From assembly GCF_900660635.1 (NCBI RefSeq), contig NZ_LR215031.1, forward strand, positions 310,001-374,000: DNA of 64,000 bases, read 5' to 3'. Position numbers and translations under genes: made by a program. This DNA is from Mycoplasmopsis gallopavonis. Its GTDB lineage: Bacteria; Bacillota_I; Bacilli_A; Mycoplasmatales; Metamycoplasmataceae. Below the pieces are notes generated by a model. That model saw nothing but the letters and a program-made list of their open reading frames with translations. It was not told the DNA's origin and made no database searches. Positions 34,196 through 45,104 of this stretch are shown here, one piece after another (position 1 is the first letter of the stretch; every line of letters begins with the position of its first letter).

Positions 34196-34567
34196 ATGGC
34201 TAAATTAACAAAAGAAACATTTATCGAATCATTAAAAGAAATGTCAATTAAAGAAGTTATGGAACTTGTTGAAGCAATGAAAGAAGAATTTGGTATCGAC
34301 CCTGTTGCAGCAGTTGCTGTTGCAGCAGCACCTGCAGAAGGTGGAGCAGAAGAAAAATCAAGCTTCAAAGTTGTTTTAAAAGCAGATAACGGTAAAAAAG
34401 TTGCAATTATTAAAGTAGTTAAAGATCTTTTAAATGTAGGTCTTATGGATGCAAAGAAAATCGTTGACTCATTACCAGCAGTTCTTAAAGAAGATGTTAA
34501 AGCAGACGAAGCTGAATCAATGAGAGCAGCTTTAGTTGAAGCTGGTGCAGACGTTTCAGTTGAATAA
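34196..34567 (+). CDS. rplL: 50S ribosomal protein L7/L12
   Basis: 123 residues. N-terminal dimerisation part ([25 protein letters not shown]), an Ala/Pro-rich hinge ([17 protein letters not shown]) and a C-terminal factor-binding domain ([45 protein letters not shown]). Second gene of the rplJL operon, 63 nt after rplJ, with its own AGAAAGGA. Confidence 0.98.
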   Translation: MAKLTKETFIESLKEMSIKEVMELVEAMKEEFGIDPVAAVAVAAAPAEGGAEEKSSFKVVLKADNGKKVAIIKVVKDLLNVGLMDAKKIVDSLPAVLKEDVKADEAESMRAALVEAGADVSVE

Positions 34568-34587
34568 TAATTTCAAAAATTAATGAT

Positions 34588-34622
34588 ATAGTCACATTCT
34601 AAAAAGAAAGTGACTATTTTTT
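34588..34622 (+). terminator. Terminator of rplJL
   Basis: ATAGTCAC-attctaaaaagaaa-GTGACTAT followed by TTTTTTATT. From here to 34866 no gene or clear signal is visible. Confidence 0.75.
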
Positions 34623-34865
34623 ATTCTTTTTATTTTAGAATATCTTTTGTTTAAGATATTTTATGAATTACATTAATAAAATAGTATCAAACAAAAGTTA
34701 ATGTTTCTTTTGGGATGTTTTTTTGGATTACTTATTTTACAAGTCTATTATGAAAATTATTCTTACTAGTGAATTGTAATAATAAGAAACTTTCATAAAT
34801 TTTTAAAAATAGATATACCTTTTTCAATAAAAAATATCTGATTTTTTTGTTCTAATTTAAATTAA

Positions 34866-34905
34866 AAAACACCGCATAGTTTTTTAAAAACCATGCGGTG
34901 TTTGT
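34866..34905 (-). terminator. Terminator of rpmG-secE-nusG
   Basis: AAACACCGCAT / ATGCGGTGTTT, G+C-rich stem, with TTTTTAAT following on the minus strand. Confidence 0.8.
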
Positions 34906-34918
34906 GTCTATAATTATT

Positions 34919-35515
34919 TTATTCACTTAATTTCAATAAGTCTAAGCTAAGCTCAACTAGTGTTTTTTTACCAAAAGTTTCAATAGAAATAACTGCCATA
35001 TTTTCTTCAAGAATTAATTTTTCAATTGGAGCAATTTCTCCTTTATAAGGTCCTTCGATAACTTCAATTAAGTCTCCGACTTTAAGTTCTAATAAATTCT
35101 TTCCTGTATTGAATAAATCGATAGCATCTTGTTCAGCTTTAAACATCTTTTTCATTTCAAAGTTAGTAACTGGTGTTGGTTTTGCTCCTTTACCTGAAGA
35201 ACCAACTAATCCTGTTACATATTGAGTGTTACGCACAACAAATCAAGCTTTATCAGTCATGTCCATTTTAGCAAAAATGTATCCTGGATATAAATTGATT
35301 CATTTTACTTTATAAGCGTCTCCGTGAATTTTTTTATCAAGTTCTTTAGCTGTTAAAGTTGGTTTTTTAAAGATTTTAAAAGGTCCTTTATCTGTCGCTT
35401 CTAATTCAAAGCTTTTTTCAACTTGTTCTGCAAAAATACGGTTATTTAAAGATTCTACAACATTATCTTCTTTTCCTCTAACTGTTGAGATCATATATCA
35501 TTTAAAATTATTCAT
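34919..35515 (-). CDS. nusG: Transcription termination/antitermination protein NusG
   Basis: 198 residues. Binds RNA polymerase and couples it to ribosomes or Rho-like factors. FKWYMISTVRGKEDNVVESLNNRI at the start, WINLYPGYIFAKMDMTDKAWFVVRNTQYVTGLVGSSGKGAKPTPV in the middle (NGN domain), and a C-terminal KOW VGDLIEVIEGPYKGEIAPIEKL. The first Trp is TGA, only six codons in. RBS AAAGGAG, 24 nt after secE. Confidence 0.96.
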
Positions 35516-35539
35516 AAAATTGAAACTCCTTTAAGGTTT

Positions 35540-35779
35540 TTAGATATTTCAGTGGTTTCATAAGCTTTGGAAAGCAAAAGAAACAACAAATACAAAAAGA
35601 ACAAAAATAACTGTGAAAATTAAAATTTTAACTAAATTTTTTGAATTAGTAGAAGAGTCAGGTCATCTTACTCTTTTGATATCCTTAGCTATTCTCCGGA
35701 AGAAAAATCTTAGTTTTTTAGAATTAGCTTTTGATTGTTCTTCGTTTTTAATAAATTGAATTTCTTGATTATTATCCAT
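35540..35779 (-). CDS. secE: Preprotein translocase subunit SecE
   Basis: 79 residues. Small membrane subunit of SecYEG. Amphipathic helix with FFRRIAKDIKRVRWPDSSTNSKNLVKILIFTVIFVLFVFVVSFAF, where VRWP (TGA Trp) and the single C-terminal membrane span are the family hallmarks. Lies between rpmG and nusG, the classic order. Confidence 0.93.
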
Positions 35780-35781
35780 AA

Positions 35782-35931
35782 CTATACTTCTTCTTTGTGA
35801 TTTGTTTGCTTTTTGCAATTTGGGCAAAATTTACGCACAACTAATCTTGTAGGATTTCCTCCGCTTTTATTTTTCACATAATTTTTTCTTTTGCATTCTT
35901 CACATGCAAGTGACACTTTATTATTATTCAT
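35782..35931 (-). CDS. rpmG: 50S ribosomal protein L33
   Basis: 49 residues. MNNNKVSLACEECKRKNYV then KFCPNCKKQTNHKEE: four cysteines in two CxxC pairs, the zinc-binding form of L33. The stop lies 2 nt before the secE start. No promoter signal is obvious besides the A+T-rich gap to the upstream gene. Confidence 0.95.
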   Translation of the reverse strand: MNNNKVSLACEECKRKNYVKNKSGGNPTRLVVRKFCPNCKKQTNHKEEV

Positions 35932-35951
35932 ACACTAATTTTAGCACATGT

Positions 35952-36545
35952 TTAGCAAAATAATTTGCTTTTAATTTTTTGTAAGATTTGTGTTTGTTTG
36001 ATTTTGGTAAAATAAAGATTATTTTTATTTTCTAAAAAGCTTTTAATAAATTCTTGTTCAGTTTCTGAAAGTTTATTTTTTGATTTTTGAATTAACTGAA
36101 TTAGATATTCTTTTTCGTTTTTATCATTTAAATTAATTGAATGATTTCGAATTTCTTCTAAGGAATTTTTGTTGAAATTTAAGTTAGAAAGATTTCTTTC
36201 GAAACGGAATTGTTTATTATTTATTGAATTAAAATAATTTAAAGTTTTATATTTTAAATCAGTTCAAAAAAATAATTTAAATTGTATCTTTTTGAATGCT
36301 TCGTTTTGAAGATAAGTTTGAATTGTTTCAACTGATTGTTGTAAAAGTTTATTATAAATTTCATCAAAATCAAAAGAATATTCTCCAAGCATTCTTTTGA
36401 TTTTGTGAGCGATTATTTTAATATTTTGAAAATGATGTAGATCAAAATGATAAACAATAGAATTTTTTGTAGGTTTAACTGTATTTGTGATGTTTAAAAA
36501 ATTTAAAACTTCATCATTAAGTTCGATTTTATTATTCACTTTCAT
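35952..36545 (-). CDS. Protein at the sigH position; possible degenerate sigma-like factor
   Basis: 197 residues. I see no diagnostic motif. The order cysS-rlmB-X-rpmG-secE-nusG is that of Bacillus, where X is yacP-sigH. The length and a helical, basic C-terminus (SETEQEFIKSFLENKNN..TKIKQTQILQKIKSKL, which could be a region-4-like helix-turn-helix) fit a diverged sigma factor. FDLHHFQNIKIIAHKIKRML is also helical. Overlaps rlmB by 14 nt. The sigma assignment is inference from position; a hypothetical protein is the safe label. Confidence 0.45.
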
Positions 36546-37233
36546 TACGACTTACTAAGTCAAAAAGTATTATTCCGGTGGCTACTGAAACATTTAATGA
36601 TTGAACATTTCCGTATTGCTTGATATATACTGTTTGATCAACAACTGAAAGAACACTTTTTGACACTCCTGTTCCTTCGTTTCCGACAATAATGATTGAC
36701 GGGTCATTGTAGCTAACTTGTGTGTGTGGAAGAGCTTTTTCGTCAAGGACTGTTGCATAAGCTCAAAAACCATTTTTTTGCAATTTACTAATTGTTGCAC
36801 TTAAACTATTTACACGATAAATATTCATTCCTACAATACCACCAGAAGCAATTTTTAAAACAGTTTCATTAATGCTTGCTGCATTTTCTTTGGGTAAAAT
36901 TAAATCTTTTATTCCTGCTGCATTTGCGGTTCGAATAATTGCACCTAAATTATGTGGATCTTGGATGTGATCGAGAAGCAATGTGGTTTGAGGTTTTTTG
37001 CTAATTAAATAATTAATATCTTTAAATTGAATAGGTTCAATTAAAGCGATAAAACCTTGATGATTTTCTTTGGTTAATTGATCCATAAAGCTTTGATCTT
37101 TAATTTCTATTTTATATTCTTTAGGAATTAACTTTATGTTTTCCTTTTTGCTTAAATAAATTAGTTGAATTTGCAATTTAGATTTAATTGCTTCTAAAAC
37201 AGAATTTTTACCACACATTATTAATTGTTTCAT
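36532..37233 (-). CDS. rlmB: 23S rRNA (guanosine-2'-O)-methyltransferase RlmB (SpoU family)
   Basis: 233 residues. Methylates G2251 by the RlmB type. Substrate-binding N-terminus (MCGKNSVLEAIKS), then SPOUT motifs LLLDHIQDPHNLGAIIRTANAAGIKDLILP (motif 1, Asn/Arg), SIIIVGNEGTGVS (motif 2) and YIKQYGNVQSLNVSVATGIILF (motif 3; family IPMxGxxxSLNVSVA). YacO-like size. Lies between cysS and the sigH-position gene. Confidence 0.92.
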
Positions 37234-37277
37234 TTTTTAACCTCGTTTTTTCCTAAATTGGTTCTTTTTTTCTTTTT

Positions 37278-38498
37278 TTAAATTAAATCTTCCTTGATTA
37301 AAATAGCTCTAAATTGATCTGCTTTTTGGTACTCTTTGTTTTCAAGGTGTTTTTTTCACTTATGAAAAATATCTACATATTCTTGATAATTGAATTTATT
37401 AAAATTAAATCCTAAAATTTTAGAAACTTGAAGAAGAGTTGCGATTAAAGTTGCATCATTTGTTTTGTTAATTTCCTTGATTAAATCATTAAGTTTCTTA
37501 TTGAAGTTACTAAAATTTAGATTATAAACTTCACTAATAAGTGAATTTACTAATTCTTTGTCAAAAATAGCTTGTTCAATATTATTTAAATATGCTTGAA
37601 AGTGAATTAATTTGATTTTTCTTAATAATTTCTGTGAATTATTAAATGTATTTTCATCCAAATTAATGATGCTTGTAATTCCATTTAGCAGAATAATAAT
37701 TTTAAAAACATCTGGATTATATTCTTTCAAAAAATCATCTGCTAAAAAAACATTTTGAAGCGATTTGGACATTTTAAGTCCATTAAGATTAATTTGACCT
37801 GTTCGCAATCATTTTTTAGTAATTGGTTTTTTGTGTAATGCGTAAAATTGTATGTTTTCATTTTCGTGGTGTGGAAAAGTTAAATCCATACCACCTCCGT
37901 GAAGGTCTAAACTTTCACCTTTAAAGAAATGATTAATTAGTGCACTACATTCGGTGTGTCACCCAGGACGACCACTTCCAACAAAAGAATCAAATTTAAT
38001 TCCTTCTCTAGTTTGTTTTCATAACGCAAAGTCAGCAGGAAATTTTTTCGAATGTTGGGAATCTTCAAAAATCATATTATCTAATTTTTGATTTGAAACT
38101 TGTCCGTAAATTTCCTTATATTTTTCAACATCAAATCATAAATTACCATCTTGTTGATATGCACTTTGTTGCTTTTCTAATTTTTGCATAAATTGATTCA
38201 TTGTTTCGATATTTTGAGTAACATAAGCAAGTTCGCTTATTGTATCAACATTGAATTGGTTTAAGATATTAAGATATTTTTGTGCATATTCTAAACTTAC
38301 TTCTTGCTCTGTTTTTTGAAGTTGTTTGGCTCGTTGAATAATTTTATCGTCAATATCGGTGATATTATGAACAAAATAAAATTTCTGACCAAGAAAGCGA
38401 GCAGCTTTTAAAATTAAATCAAAAGTAATGATTGGACGTAAATTTCCGATATGAACATCATTATAAACGGTTGGACCACATACATATATTTTTAACAT
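37278..38498 (-). CDS. cysS: Cysteinyl-tRNA synthetase
   Basis: 406 residues, short for the family (about 460). Zinc-ligand Cys in [19 protein letters not shown] with the HIGH variant [29 protein letters not shown] (zinc Cys and TGA-coded Trp), [17 protein letters not shown] and LKMSKSLQN. The C-terminal anticodon-binding part is reduced. The ATG directly begins the catalytic domain, with only two residues before IYVCGP. Confidence 0.95.
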
Positions 38499-38540
38499 AG
38501 TATTTTAATTATAATACAACACTAATTTAAGCTTAATTAA

Positions 38541-38571
38541 AAACAAAAAAGCCAACAAAAATGTTTGGCTT
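38541..38571 (-). terminator. Terminator of the beta-glucosidase gene
   Basis: On the minus strand AAGCCAAACA-tttt-TGTTGGCTT with TTTTTGTTTT following; it overlaps the stop codon. Confidence 0.7.
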
Positions 38572-40006
38572 ATGAGTTTTCTTGAATGATTTTTTTATAT
38601 CAATAAAATGATTTTTTAGGTTTTCTTTGAAATTCTCCGCTTCCATCATCATGCTTATTAACATAAATAAATCCATATCGCTTAGCATATTCACCGGTAG
38701 TTGCAGAAACAAGATCAATACATCCTCACATGGTGTAACCAAAAAGATCAACTCGATCTTCAATTGCTTGATTCATTGCTTGAATATGCTTATCTAAATA
38801 TTCAATTCGATAATTATCATTAATTTCACCATTTTGATCAATTTGATCTTTTGCTCCTAAACCATTTTCTGATACTAATAATGGAATTTGATAACGAGCA
38901 TATAATTCATTTAATGTGTATCTTAAACCTTGTGGATCGATTTGTCATCCTCAGTCACTACTTTCAAGGTAAGGATTTTTCATCCCGAAATCAAAATTAC
39001 CACCTTCTGCTTTTTGAGCTTTTCCTTTAGTTTCGACAACACTTGTTGAATAATAACTAAATGTAAAAAAGTCAACTTTTCCGTTTTTTAAAATCACTAA
39101 ATCCTCAGCAGTGATATTTAACTTGATGTTGTTTTCTTTTCAAAAACTTTGAGCAAAATATGGATATTCCCCACGAACAAGCACATCTCCGATGTAATAA
39201 ATTTGTTCATTCATTAGTTTTTGAGTAGCGATGATATTATCTGGATCTGAGTTAAATGGATATTTTGTCGCAAGAAGGAGCATGCAACCGATTTTAAATT
39301 GAGGATATTGAGTGTGAGCTAAATTTACAGCTTTAGCTGAAGCTAAAAGTTGATGATGAAGTGCTTGTAATTTTGTTTCTAGACTAACATTTCATTCATT
39401 CATTGAAATTTGATCTTGATTATTTTCGATAATTCCTAAAGATAAAAAAGCTCCAAGATTATGTAATAATGGCATATTCATTTCATTGAAGGTTAGTCAA
39501 TATTTCACTTTATTTTTGTATCTTTCGAAAATTACTTCAACATAATTCATAAAGAAATCAATTGTTTTTCGACTTTTAAAACCATCATATTTGATTGCTA
39601 AATTTAATGGCATTTCATAATGGGAAATTGTCACAATTGACTCAATTTTATATTTGTGTAATTCATCAATTAATTGATCATAATATTCAAGGCCAAGTTC
39701 GTTTGGTTGTAGATCATCTCCATTAGGAAAAATTCTTGTTCATGCAATTGAAAAACGAAAGGTTTTGAATCCCATTTCTGCGAACATTTTAATATCTTCT
39801 TTAAAAAACTTATAACCATGCACACCTGTTGCGTTTGGATAAAAATTTTGAGCATTTCGTTTGTACGAAACTCTCCGTGGTTCTTTAAAATTACCGCCAG
39901 TTAAAGCATCTGAAACAGACAATCCTTTTCCATCTGCGTCGAAAAATCCTTCATACTGATTAGCTGCAATAGCACCACCTCATAGAAAATTTTTAGGAAA
40001 TTTCAT
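38570..40006 (-). CDS. bglA: 6-phospho-beta-glucosidase (GH1)
   Basis: 478 residues. Hydrolyses phosphorylated beta-glucosides imported by a [17 protein letters not shown] at the start, YWLTFNEMN (acid/base Glu), VSENGLG (nucleophile Glu), and the phosphate-recognising C-terminus [19 protein letters not shown] (Ser, Lys, Tyr), which separates 6-phospho enzymes from plain glucosidases. RBS AAAAGGAG. No beta-glucoside PTS gene is adjacent, so the transporter must be elsewhere. Divergent from argS. Confidence 0.93.
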
Positions 40007-40143
40007 TTACTCTCCTTTTGATGTTTATTTATTATTAAAAATAATTATAAAATAATTTAATTTAGTTATACTTTTTAAATTTAAATCATTAAAATAAAAT
40101 GTTATTTATTATAATATTAAAAAAGAATAAAATAAGGAGCACA

Positions 40144-41796
40144 ATGACACTCAAACAATTAATTAAAAATGAAATTATTAATGCAATTAAGGATTTGCAA
40201 ACCGAGAATTTTTTTGATGAAAATTTTGATCCAGAAACTTTGGTTTTTAATTTATCAGAAGCAAAAGTTCCAGAAAAAATGAATCTTGAACAAATCATTT
40301 ATGATTATGCAACTAATATCGCTTTTATTTTGAAAAATTATAAAAAAGTAGCACCATTAATTATTGCTGAAAAATTAGATGAAAAATTAAATGCAAGCAA
40401 TTTAATTTCAAGAGTTGACATTTCTAATCCAGGATTTATTAACTTAGTTATTTCAAACTTAGCATTTAATGATGTTTTAGAAACAATCTTAAAAGAACAA
40501 ACCAAATATGGTGCAAATTTTGTTACACCAGAAAAAATTAATGTTGAATATATTTCAGCTAATCCGACCGGATTTCTACATGTTGGACATGCAAGAGGTG
40601 CTTGTTATGGTGATGCTTTGGTTAGAATTTTACGTCATGCAGGACATGAAATTGAATCTGAATATTATGTTAATGATGCAGGAAACCAAATTAATGTTTT
40701 AGCTAATTCAGCTAAAGTTAGATATTTAGAATTATTCGGAATTAATGAAGAAATGCCGGAAGATTGTTATCGTGGTCAAGATATTGTTTGAGCAGCTGAG
40801 CAAGTGAAAGCAAAGTATCAAGATTACTTTTTAGAATTTACAGATGCAAAATTTGCTGAATTTAAAAATGTTGTAACAGAAATTCTTTTAAACAAAATTA
40901 AATCAGATATTGCTAGATTGAACATTACAATTGATACTTATTCAAGTGAGAAAAAAGTAAAAGAAGATGGTTTAATTGAAAAAGCAATTAATGATTTAAA
41001 AGCTTATACTTACACATCAGAAGGTGCTTTATTTTTAAATACAACTAAATTCGGAGATGATAAAGATAGAGTACTTGTGAAAAGTGATGGTAGTGATACC
41101 TATTTACTACCTGATATTGCATACCATCAAACAAAATTTGCAAAAGCTGATAAATTAATTAATATTTGAGGTGCAGATCATAGCGGGTATGTCGCAAGAA
41201 TGAAAATTGCAATGGAATGTTTAGGGCACAATCCTAATAACTTAGAAATCTATACCATCCAATTAGTTCGTTTAATTAAAGATGGTCAAGAATTCAAAAT
41301 GTCAAAAAGAGCAGGGACAAGTGTTACTTTACAAGATTTACTTGAATATACTTCTCCTGATGCAATTAGATTTACGATGTTAACTAGAGAAATTAATAAT
41401 AAATTCGATTTTGATATCGATCTTGTTAATTCAAAAGATGTTTCTAACCCAGTGTTCATAGTGCAATATGCTCACTCACGGAGCTTGAGCTTACTTGAAA
41501 GAATTGCAAGTCCAAAATTAAATTTAGAAGTTAATTTAACAGATAAAGCTAAAAAATTAACTTTATGTTTAGATGAATTTCCTGAATTAATTAAAACAAT
41601 TGTGCAGACAGGTAAAGTTAATTTGATGAGTCAGTATTTAATTAATCTAGCTAAATTCTTTAATAGTTTTTACTCAGAAACAAAATTAATCGGACACGAG
41701 CACGAAGCACACTATGCGGCACTAGTAAGATCAACTCAAATAGTGCTTGCTCTTGGACTTTCTTTAATTGGAGTAAGTGCTCCTGAAAGTATGTAA
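40144..41796 (+). CDS. argS: Arginyl-tRNA synthetase
   Basis: 550 residues. VEYISANPTGFLHVGHARGACYGDALVRIL carries the HIGH-type motif HVGH; YYVNDAGNQI, DGSDTYLLPDIAYHQTKF, INIWGADHSGYVARMK and FKMSKRAGTSVTLQDLL (KMSKR, often degenerate in ArgRS but present here) follow, then the DALR anticodon-binding domain. Start 40144 has AAGGAG; TATAAT at 40110-40115 is a likely -10. The N-terminal add-1 domain is present. Confidence 0.96.
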
Positions 41797-41905
41797 ATGT
41801 GGTAAGCTTTCCACGAAAATTTAATTATTTATTTTGCTATTTCTCATAAAATGATAAAAAGTTTTATTATAATAGCAGTATTGTTGTAGAATGAAAGGAA
41901 AAATC

Positions 41906-42172
41906 ATGAAAGCAAAAACAATGCTAGAAATCGCTATTGAAGCCATTTCAGAAGATACACTTAAAGCTTTTGAATTTAATCAACTTTTTGCAAGAGTTGA
42001 AGAAGAACTTAAGGAAAAGTGAATAAACGAATTAGTTAACGAAGAAAACGATTACGAAAAAGTACAAACCAGAAAAATGGGTGAACTTTATCGTTTATTA
42101 ACAGTTGATAAAAGATTTACAAGAAATCCAGATGGTACATGACAAAGTACTACTTTCGAAGTTTTTAACTAA
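41906..42172 (+). CDS. rpoE: RNA polymerase delta-like subunit (HARE-HTH)
   Basis: 88 residues. MLEIAIEAISEDTLKAFEFNQLFARVEEELKEKW.. then KMGELYRLLTVDKRFTRNPDGTWQSTTFEVF resembles the N-terminal HARE domain of Gram-positive RpoE (delta), which ends LSxDxRFxxLxDxxWxLR. The acidic C-terminal tail of Bacillus delta is absent. TATAAT at 41868-41873 and AAAGGA give its own promoter; fba follows 29 nt after the stop. Family assignment is moderate because of the short length. Confidence 0.6.
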
Positions 42173-42201
42173 TTTTAAAATAGAAACTAAAAGGAGAATA
42201 T

Positions 42202-43068
42202 ATGGCATTAGTAAACGCATCAGAAATGCTTAAAAAAGCAAAAGAAGGAAAATACGCTATTCCTCACATTAACATTAACAATTTAGAATGAGCAAAGGCT
42301 GTTTTATTAACAGCTCAAGAAGAAAATTCACCAGTTATTGTTGCTACAAGTGAAGGTGCTGTGAAATATATGGGAGGTCTTGACGCTATTGGAGGAATGG
42401 TGATGGGACTTATCAAGGATTTAAATATTACAGTTCCTGTTGCATTACACTTAGATCACGGTTCATACGAAGGATGTAAAAAAGCAATCGAAAATGAAGC
42501 TTATACATCAATTATGTTCGATGGTTCACATGCACCTTTTGCAGATAACTACGAAAAAACAAAAGAATTAGTTGGTTTAGCAAAATCACGTAATATGTCA
42601 ATGGAAGCCGAAGTTGGTACAATCGGTGGTGAAGAAGATGGTATTGTAGGTGATGGAGAATTTGCAGATCCAGAAGAAGCAAGAAAAATGGCTGAATTAG
42701 GAATTGATGTTTTAGCTGCTGGTATTGGAAACATTCATGGTCCATACCCAGCTTCATGAAAATCATTAAGTTTTGAAACATTAGAAAAAATTTCAAAAGC
42801 TGCAGGAATCGGAATTGTTTTACATGGTGGAAGTGGTATTCCAGCTGATCAAATTCAAAAAGCAATTAGCTTAGGAATTACAAAAATTAATGTTAATACA
42901 GAACTTCAACAAGCTAACCACAAAGCTTTAAGAGAATACATTTTAAGTGGTAAAGACTTAGAAGGAAAAAACTTCGATCCTAGAAAACTTTACAAACCAG
43001 GATACGAAGCAATGTGTGAAACAGTTAGAGCAAAAATTCGTGAATTTGGTTCAAATAATAAAGCTTAA
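42202..43068 (+). CDS. fba: Fructose-bisphosphate aldolase, class II
   Basis: 288 residues. Zinc-dependent glycolytic aldolase. VALHLDHGSYEGCKKAIENEAYTSIMFDGSHAPF (zinc His and base), MEAEVGTIGGEEDGIVGDGEFADPEEARKMAE, DVLAAGIGNIHGPYP and GIVLHGGSGIPADQIQKAISLGITKINVNTELQ match family blocks. Strong AAGGAG. Probably cotranscribed with rpoE; terminator follows. Confidence 0.96.
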
Positions 43069-43085
43069 TTTTTAAATATAATGAG

Positions 43086-43115
43086 AAAGATGCATTGATG
43101 GTGCATCTTTTTTTA
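43086..43115 (+). terminator. Terminator of fba
   Basis: AAAGATGCA-ttgatgg-TGCATCTTTTTTT. Confidence 0.75.
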
Positions 43116-43159
43116 TTTTTTATTTAATTGTGATCAAATAAATTTATTTATTATGTGTT

Positions 43160-43756
43160 ATGAATAAAATAATTCATTTTACATTACTTATACTTCTTGG
43201 TTTTTTAGTTCTTTTCTCGCTTTTTTGAAGCGGATTATCAATTAGTTCTTTCAAACTTGCTCAACCTCAAATTCAAGAAATGAGAGTTATTAAAGTTATT
43301 GATGGAGATACTCTTGAAACAAATAATGGAGATATTTTGAGAGTTGCAGGGATAGATTGTCCTGAAACATATAAAGAGCATAAAACAGAAAAATTAGCTT
43401 TGAGAGAAAATTTCTTTGCTCAAAGAGCAAAACAATTTTGTTTCAATTTAATTAAAAATAATGATTATCGAATCTGAGTCTGTAAGCTCAAAAAAGATAA
43501 TTATAATAGGTGAGTTTCAATTCTCTTTTTAAATCAAAACCAGATTTTGAGAGAAACGATTAATAACAAAATGATTGAAGTTGGTTTAGCAAGATGTGCA
43601 TATTTAAGTTTAAAAAATAAATTTAGTAAATATTACGCACAAACATCTTTGGAGAAAAATTTATATCAGATTTTAAATCAATCGCAAGAAAATTCAAAAA
43701 TAAAGAAAGTTGGAATTTTCAATTTTCCGAGCAAAGAAGTTTTCCATAAAAAATAA
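43160..43756 (+). CDS. Thermonuclease-family (SNase) membrane-anchored nuclease
   Basis: 198 residues. N-terminal signal/anchor (about 5-25, IIHFTLLILLGFLVLFSLFW) without a lipobox, then the staphylococcal nuclease fold: MRVIKVIDGDTLETNNGDILRVAGIDCPETYKEH (catalytic Arg and Glu), DNYNRWVSILFLN (second Arg) and NKMIEVGLARCAYL. Such surface nucleases let mycoplasmas harvest nucleotides from host DNA and RNA. Start 43160 without a clear RBS; the upstream ATG at 43153 stops at once. Its terminator was split by the IS that follows. Confidence 0.88.
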
Positions 43757-43779
43757 AAAATCGGTAAATTAAACTGGGA

Positions 43780-43813
43780 CACGAAATATGGACACAACCA
43801 TATTTCGTGTTTT
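43780..43813 (+). terminator. Terminator-like hairpin at the left end of the second IS
   Basis: CACGAAATATGG-acacaa-CCATATTTCGTG, a 12-bp perfect stem that uses part of the terminal repeat, followed by TTTTT. It lies between the IS tip and the transposase RBS. Confidence 0.7.
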
Positions 43814-43832
43814 TATATATTTAGGAGGTATT

Positions 43833-45062
43833 ATGAGACAATTAAAGGCACATGAATGATTAGAACTATTCGGTAGTTATGAAGATTACAAAAATAATTT
43901 GATATCAAAAAATGATTTTGAACTTAAATATTATTCAATCAGAGGTTTTAGTTTTTTTGATAGAAAATTCAATGAGGCTAAAAAATATTTTGTCTTCAAG
44001 TATAACAGATATAATTTAGGAATGATAAATATAGAATCGCAAACAGGTAAATCATCTAAAAAAGGTAAAGGGTCAGGTAGACCAAAAAGGCAAAAAATTA
44101 CTCCTATTGAAATTGTAAAAAAGGAATGAGAAAAAATGCCTAAGGAACAATTGATTGAAATTTTAGAAATTTATAAAGACTCTTTTGATAGAAATAATAT
44201 TGAAGTTGATATTTCTAAAATTAAGAAATCTTCACTTTCTACAAGAAAATTGGGCCTATGCTTTAATAAATCTAAGTCAACAATTCACAATCTAAAAACT
44301 AAAGAGCAGCAAACAAGAAAAAAATCTGTAAATACTAAATATGATGAATTAATAATTAAGTCATTTAAGAAAAATAAGGGTTTGTTTGGTAGAAAAAGAT
44401 TGGAAAGTTATATTAGAACAAAATTCCAAATAGATCTAAATTATAGGACTATTGGTAGAGCGATGAGAAGATTAAACTTATTTTGTTTAATCAGAAGAAA
44501 GAAAATAGATAGAGAACAAAAGAACACAAACGTAAAATTTATAGATCTTGTTAATCGTGATTATCACGGAGAGACAAACCAAATAATTGCCACTGATGTT
44601 ACTTATATTTCTGCACCAAAAGATTGCTTAAACAATTTTGTATTTTTATCTGTTGCGATTGATCACAAAAGCAAATTTGTTGTTAATTATAATCTTTCAA
44701 AAAGAAATGATTTAGAACTAGTAATGGAACATATGTCTAAAATCAAAATGGATAAAAAATGAATAGCTCATTCTGATCATGGTTTCCAATATTCTTCAAA
44801 AACTTATGTAGATTTAATTCAGAAAAACAATGGTGTTGTATCAATGGGTAGAGTAGGAAATTCTTTAGATAATAGAGAAGCAGAATATTTCTTTTCAATT
44901 TTAAAATCAGAATGTTTAAAATTAATCGATATTACAAAAATAACTTTTAATGAATTAAAATCACTGATTGATGATTTTGTGTTTTGATACAACAACGAAA
45001 GAATTCAATCAGTATTAAATTGAAAAACACCTCAAGAGTGTTGAGGTGTTTTAGTAAATTAA
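43833..45062 (+). CDS. IS3-family transposase (single-ORF form)
   Basis: 409 residues without a frameshift. N-terminal DNA-binding part, basic linker KSSKKGKGSGRPKRQK (about 72-87), then rve/DDE domain: IIATDVTYISAP (D), WIAHSDHGFQYSS (D), GNSLDNREAEYFFSILKSECL (E) and ending FVFWYNNERIQSVLNWKTPQECWG. RBS AGGAGG. TGA-coded Trp at several places (for example HEWLELFG). Intact by every motif I can check, so possibly mobile. Confidence 0.94.
45024..45052. terminator. Hairpin at the right end of the second IS, in the transposase 3' end
   Basis: AAAACACCTCAA-gagtg-TTGAGGTGTTTT, a 12-bp perfect stem with flanking A and T runs, coding for NWKTPQECWGVLV. It mirrors the left-end hairpin. Confidence 0.7.
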
Positions 45063-45104
45063 ACTTTTTGTCCACTTTTCGTGTCCCAGTTTAAAATACC
45101 GATT

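Larger units (their letters stand above)
43770..45093 (+). mobile_element. IS3-family insertion sequence (about 1.32 kb)
   Basis: Terminal repeats begin TAAACTGGGACACGAAA (43770-43786) and, on the complement of the right end, TAAACTGGGACACGAAA (45077-45093). Target duplication AAAT at 43766-43769 and 45094-45097. One intact transposase, hairpins at both ends. The tips share TAAACT-GGAC with the element at 7642, but the bodies differ. Confidence 0.92.

Noticed and set aside
41799-41814. GTGG-taagcttt-CCAC as terminator of argS
   Set aside because: Only a 4-bp stem and no T-run follows; too weak to list.
42512-42865. A 117-codon minus-strand frame within fba
   Set aside because: Shadow of the aldolase gene: His/Phe/Leu-rich without motifs or an RBS.
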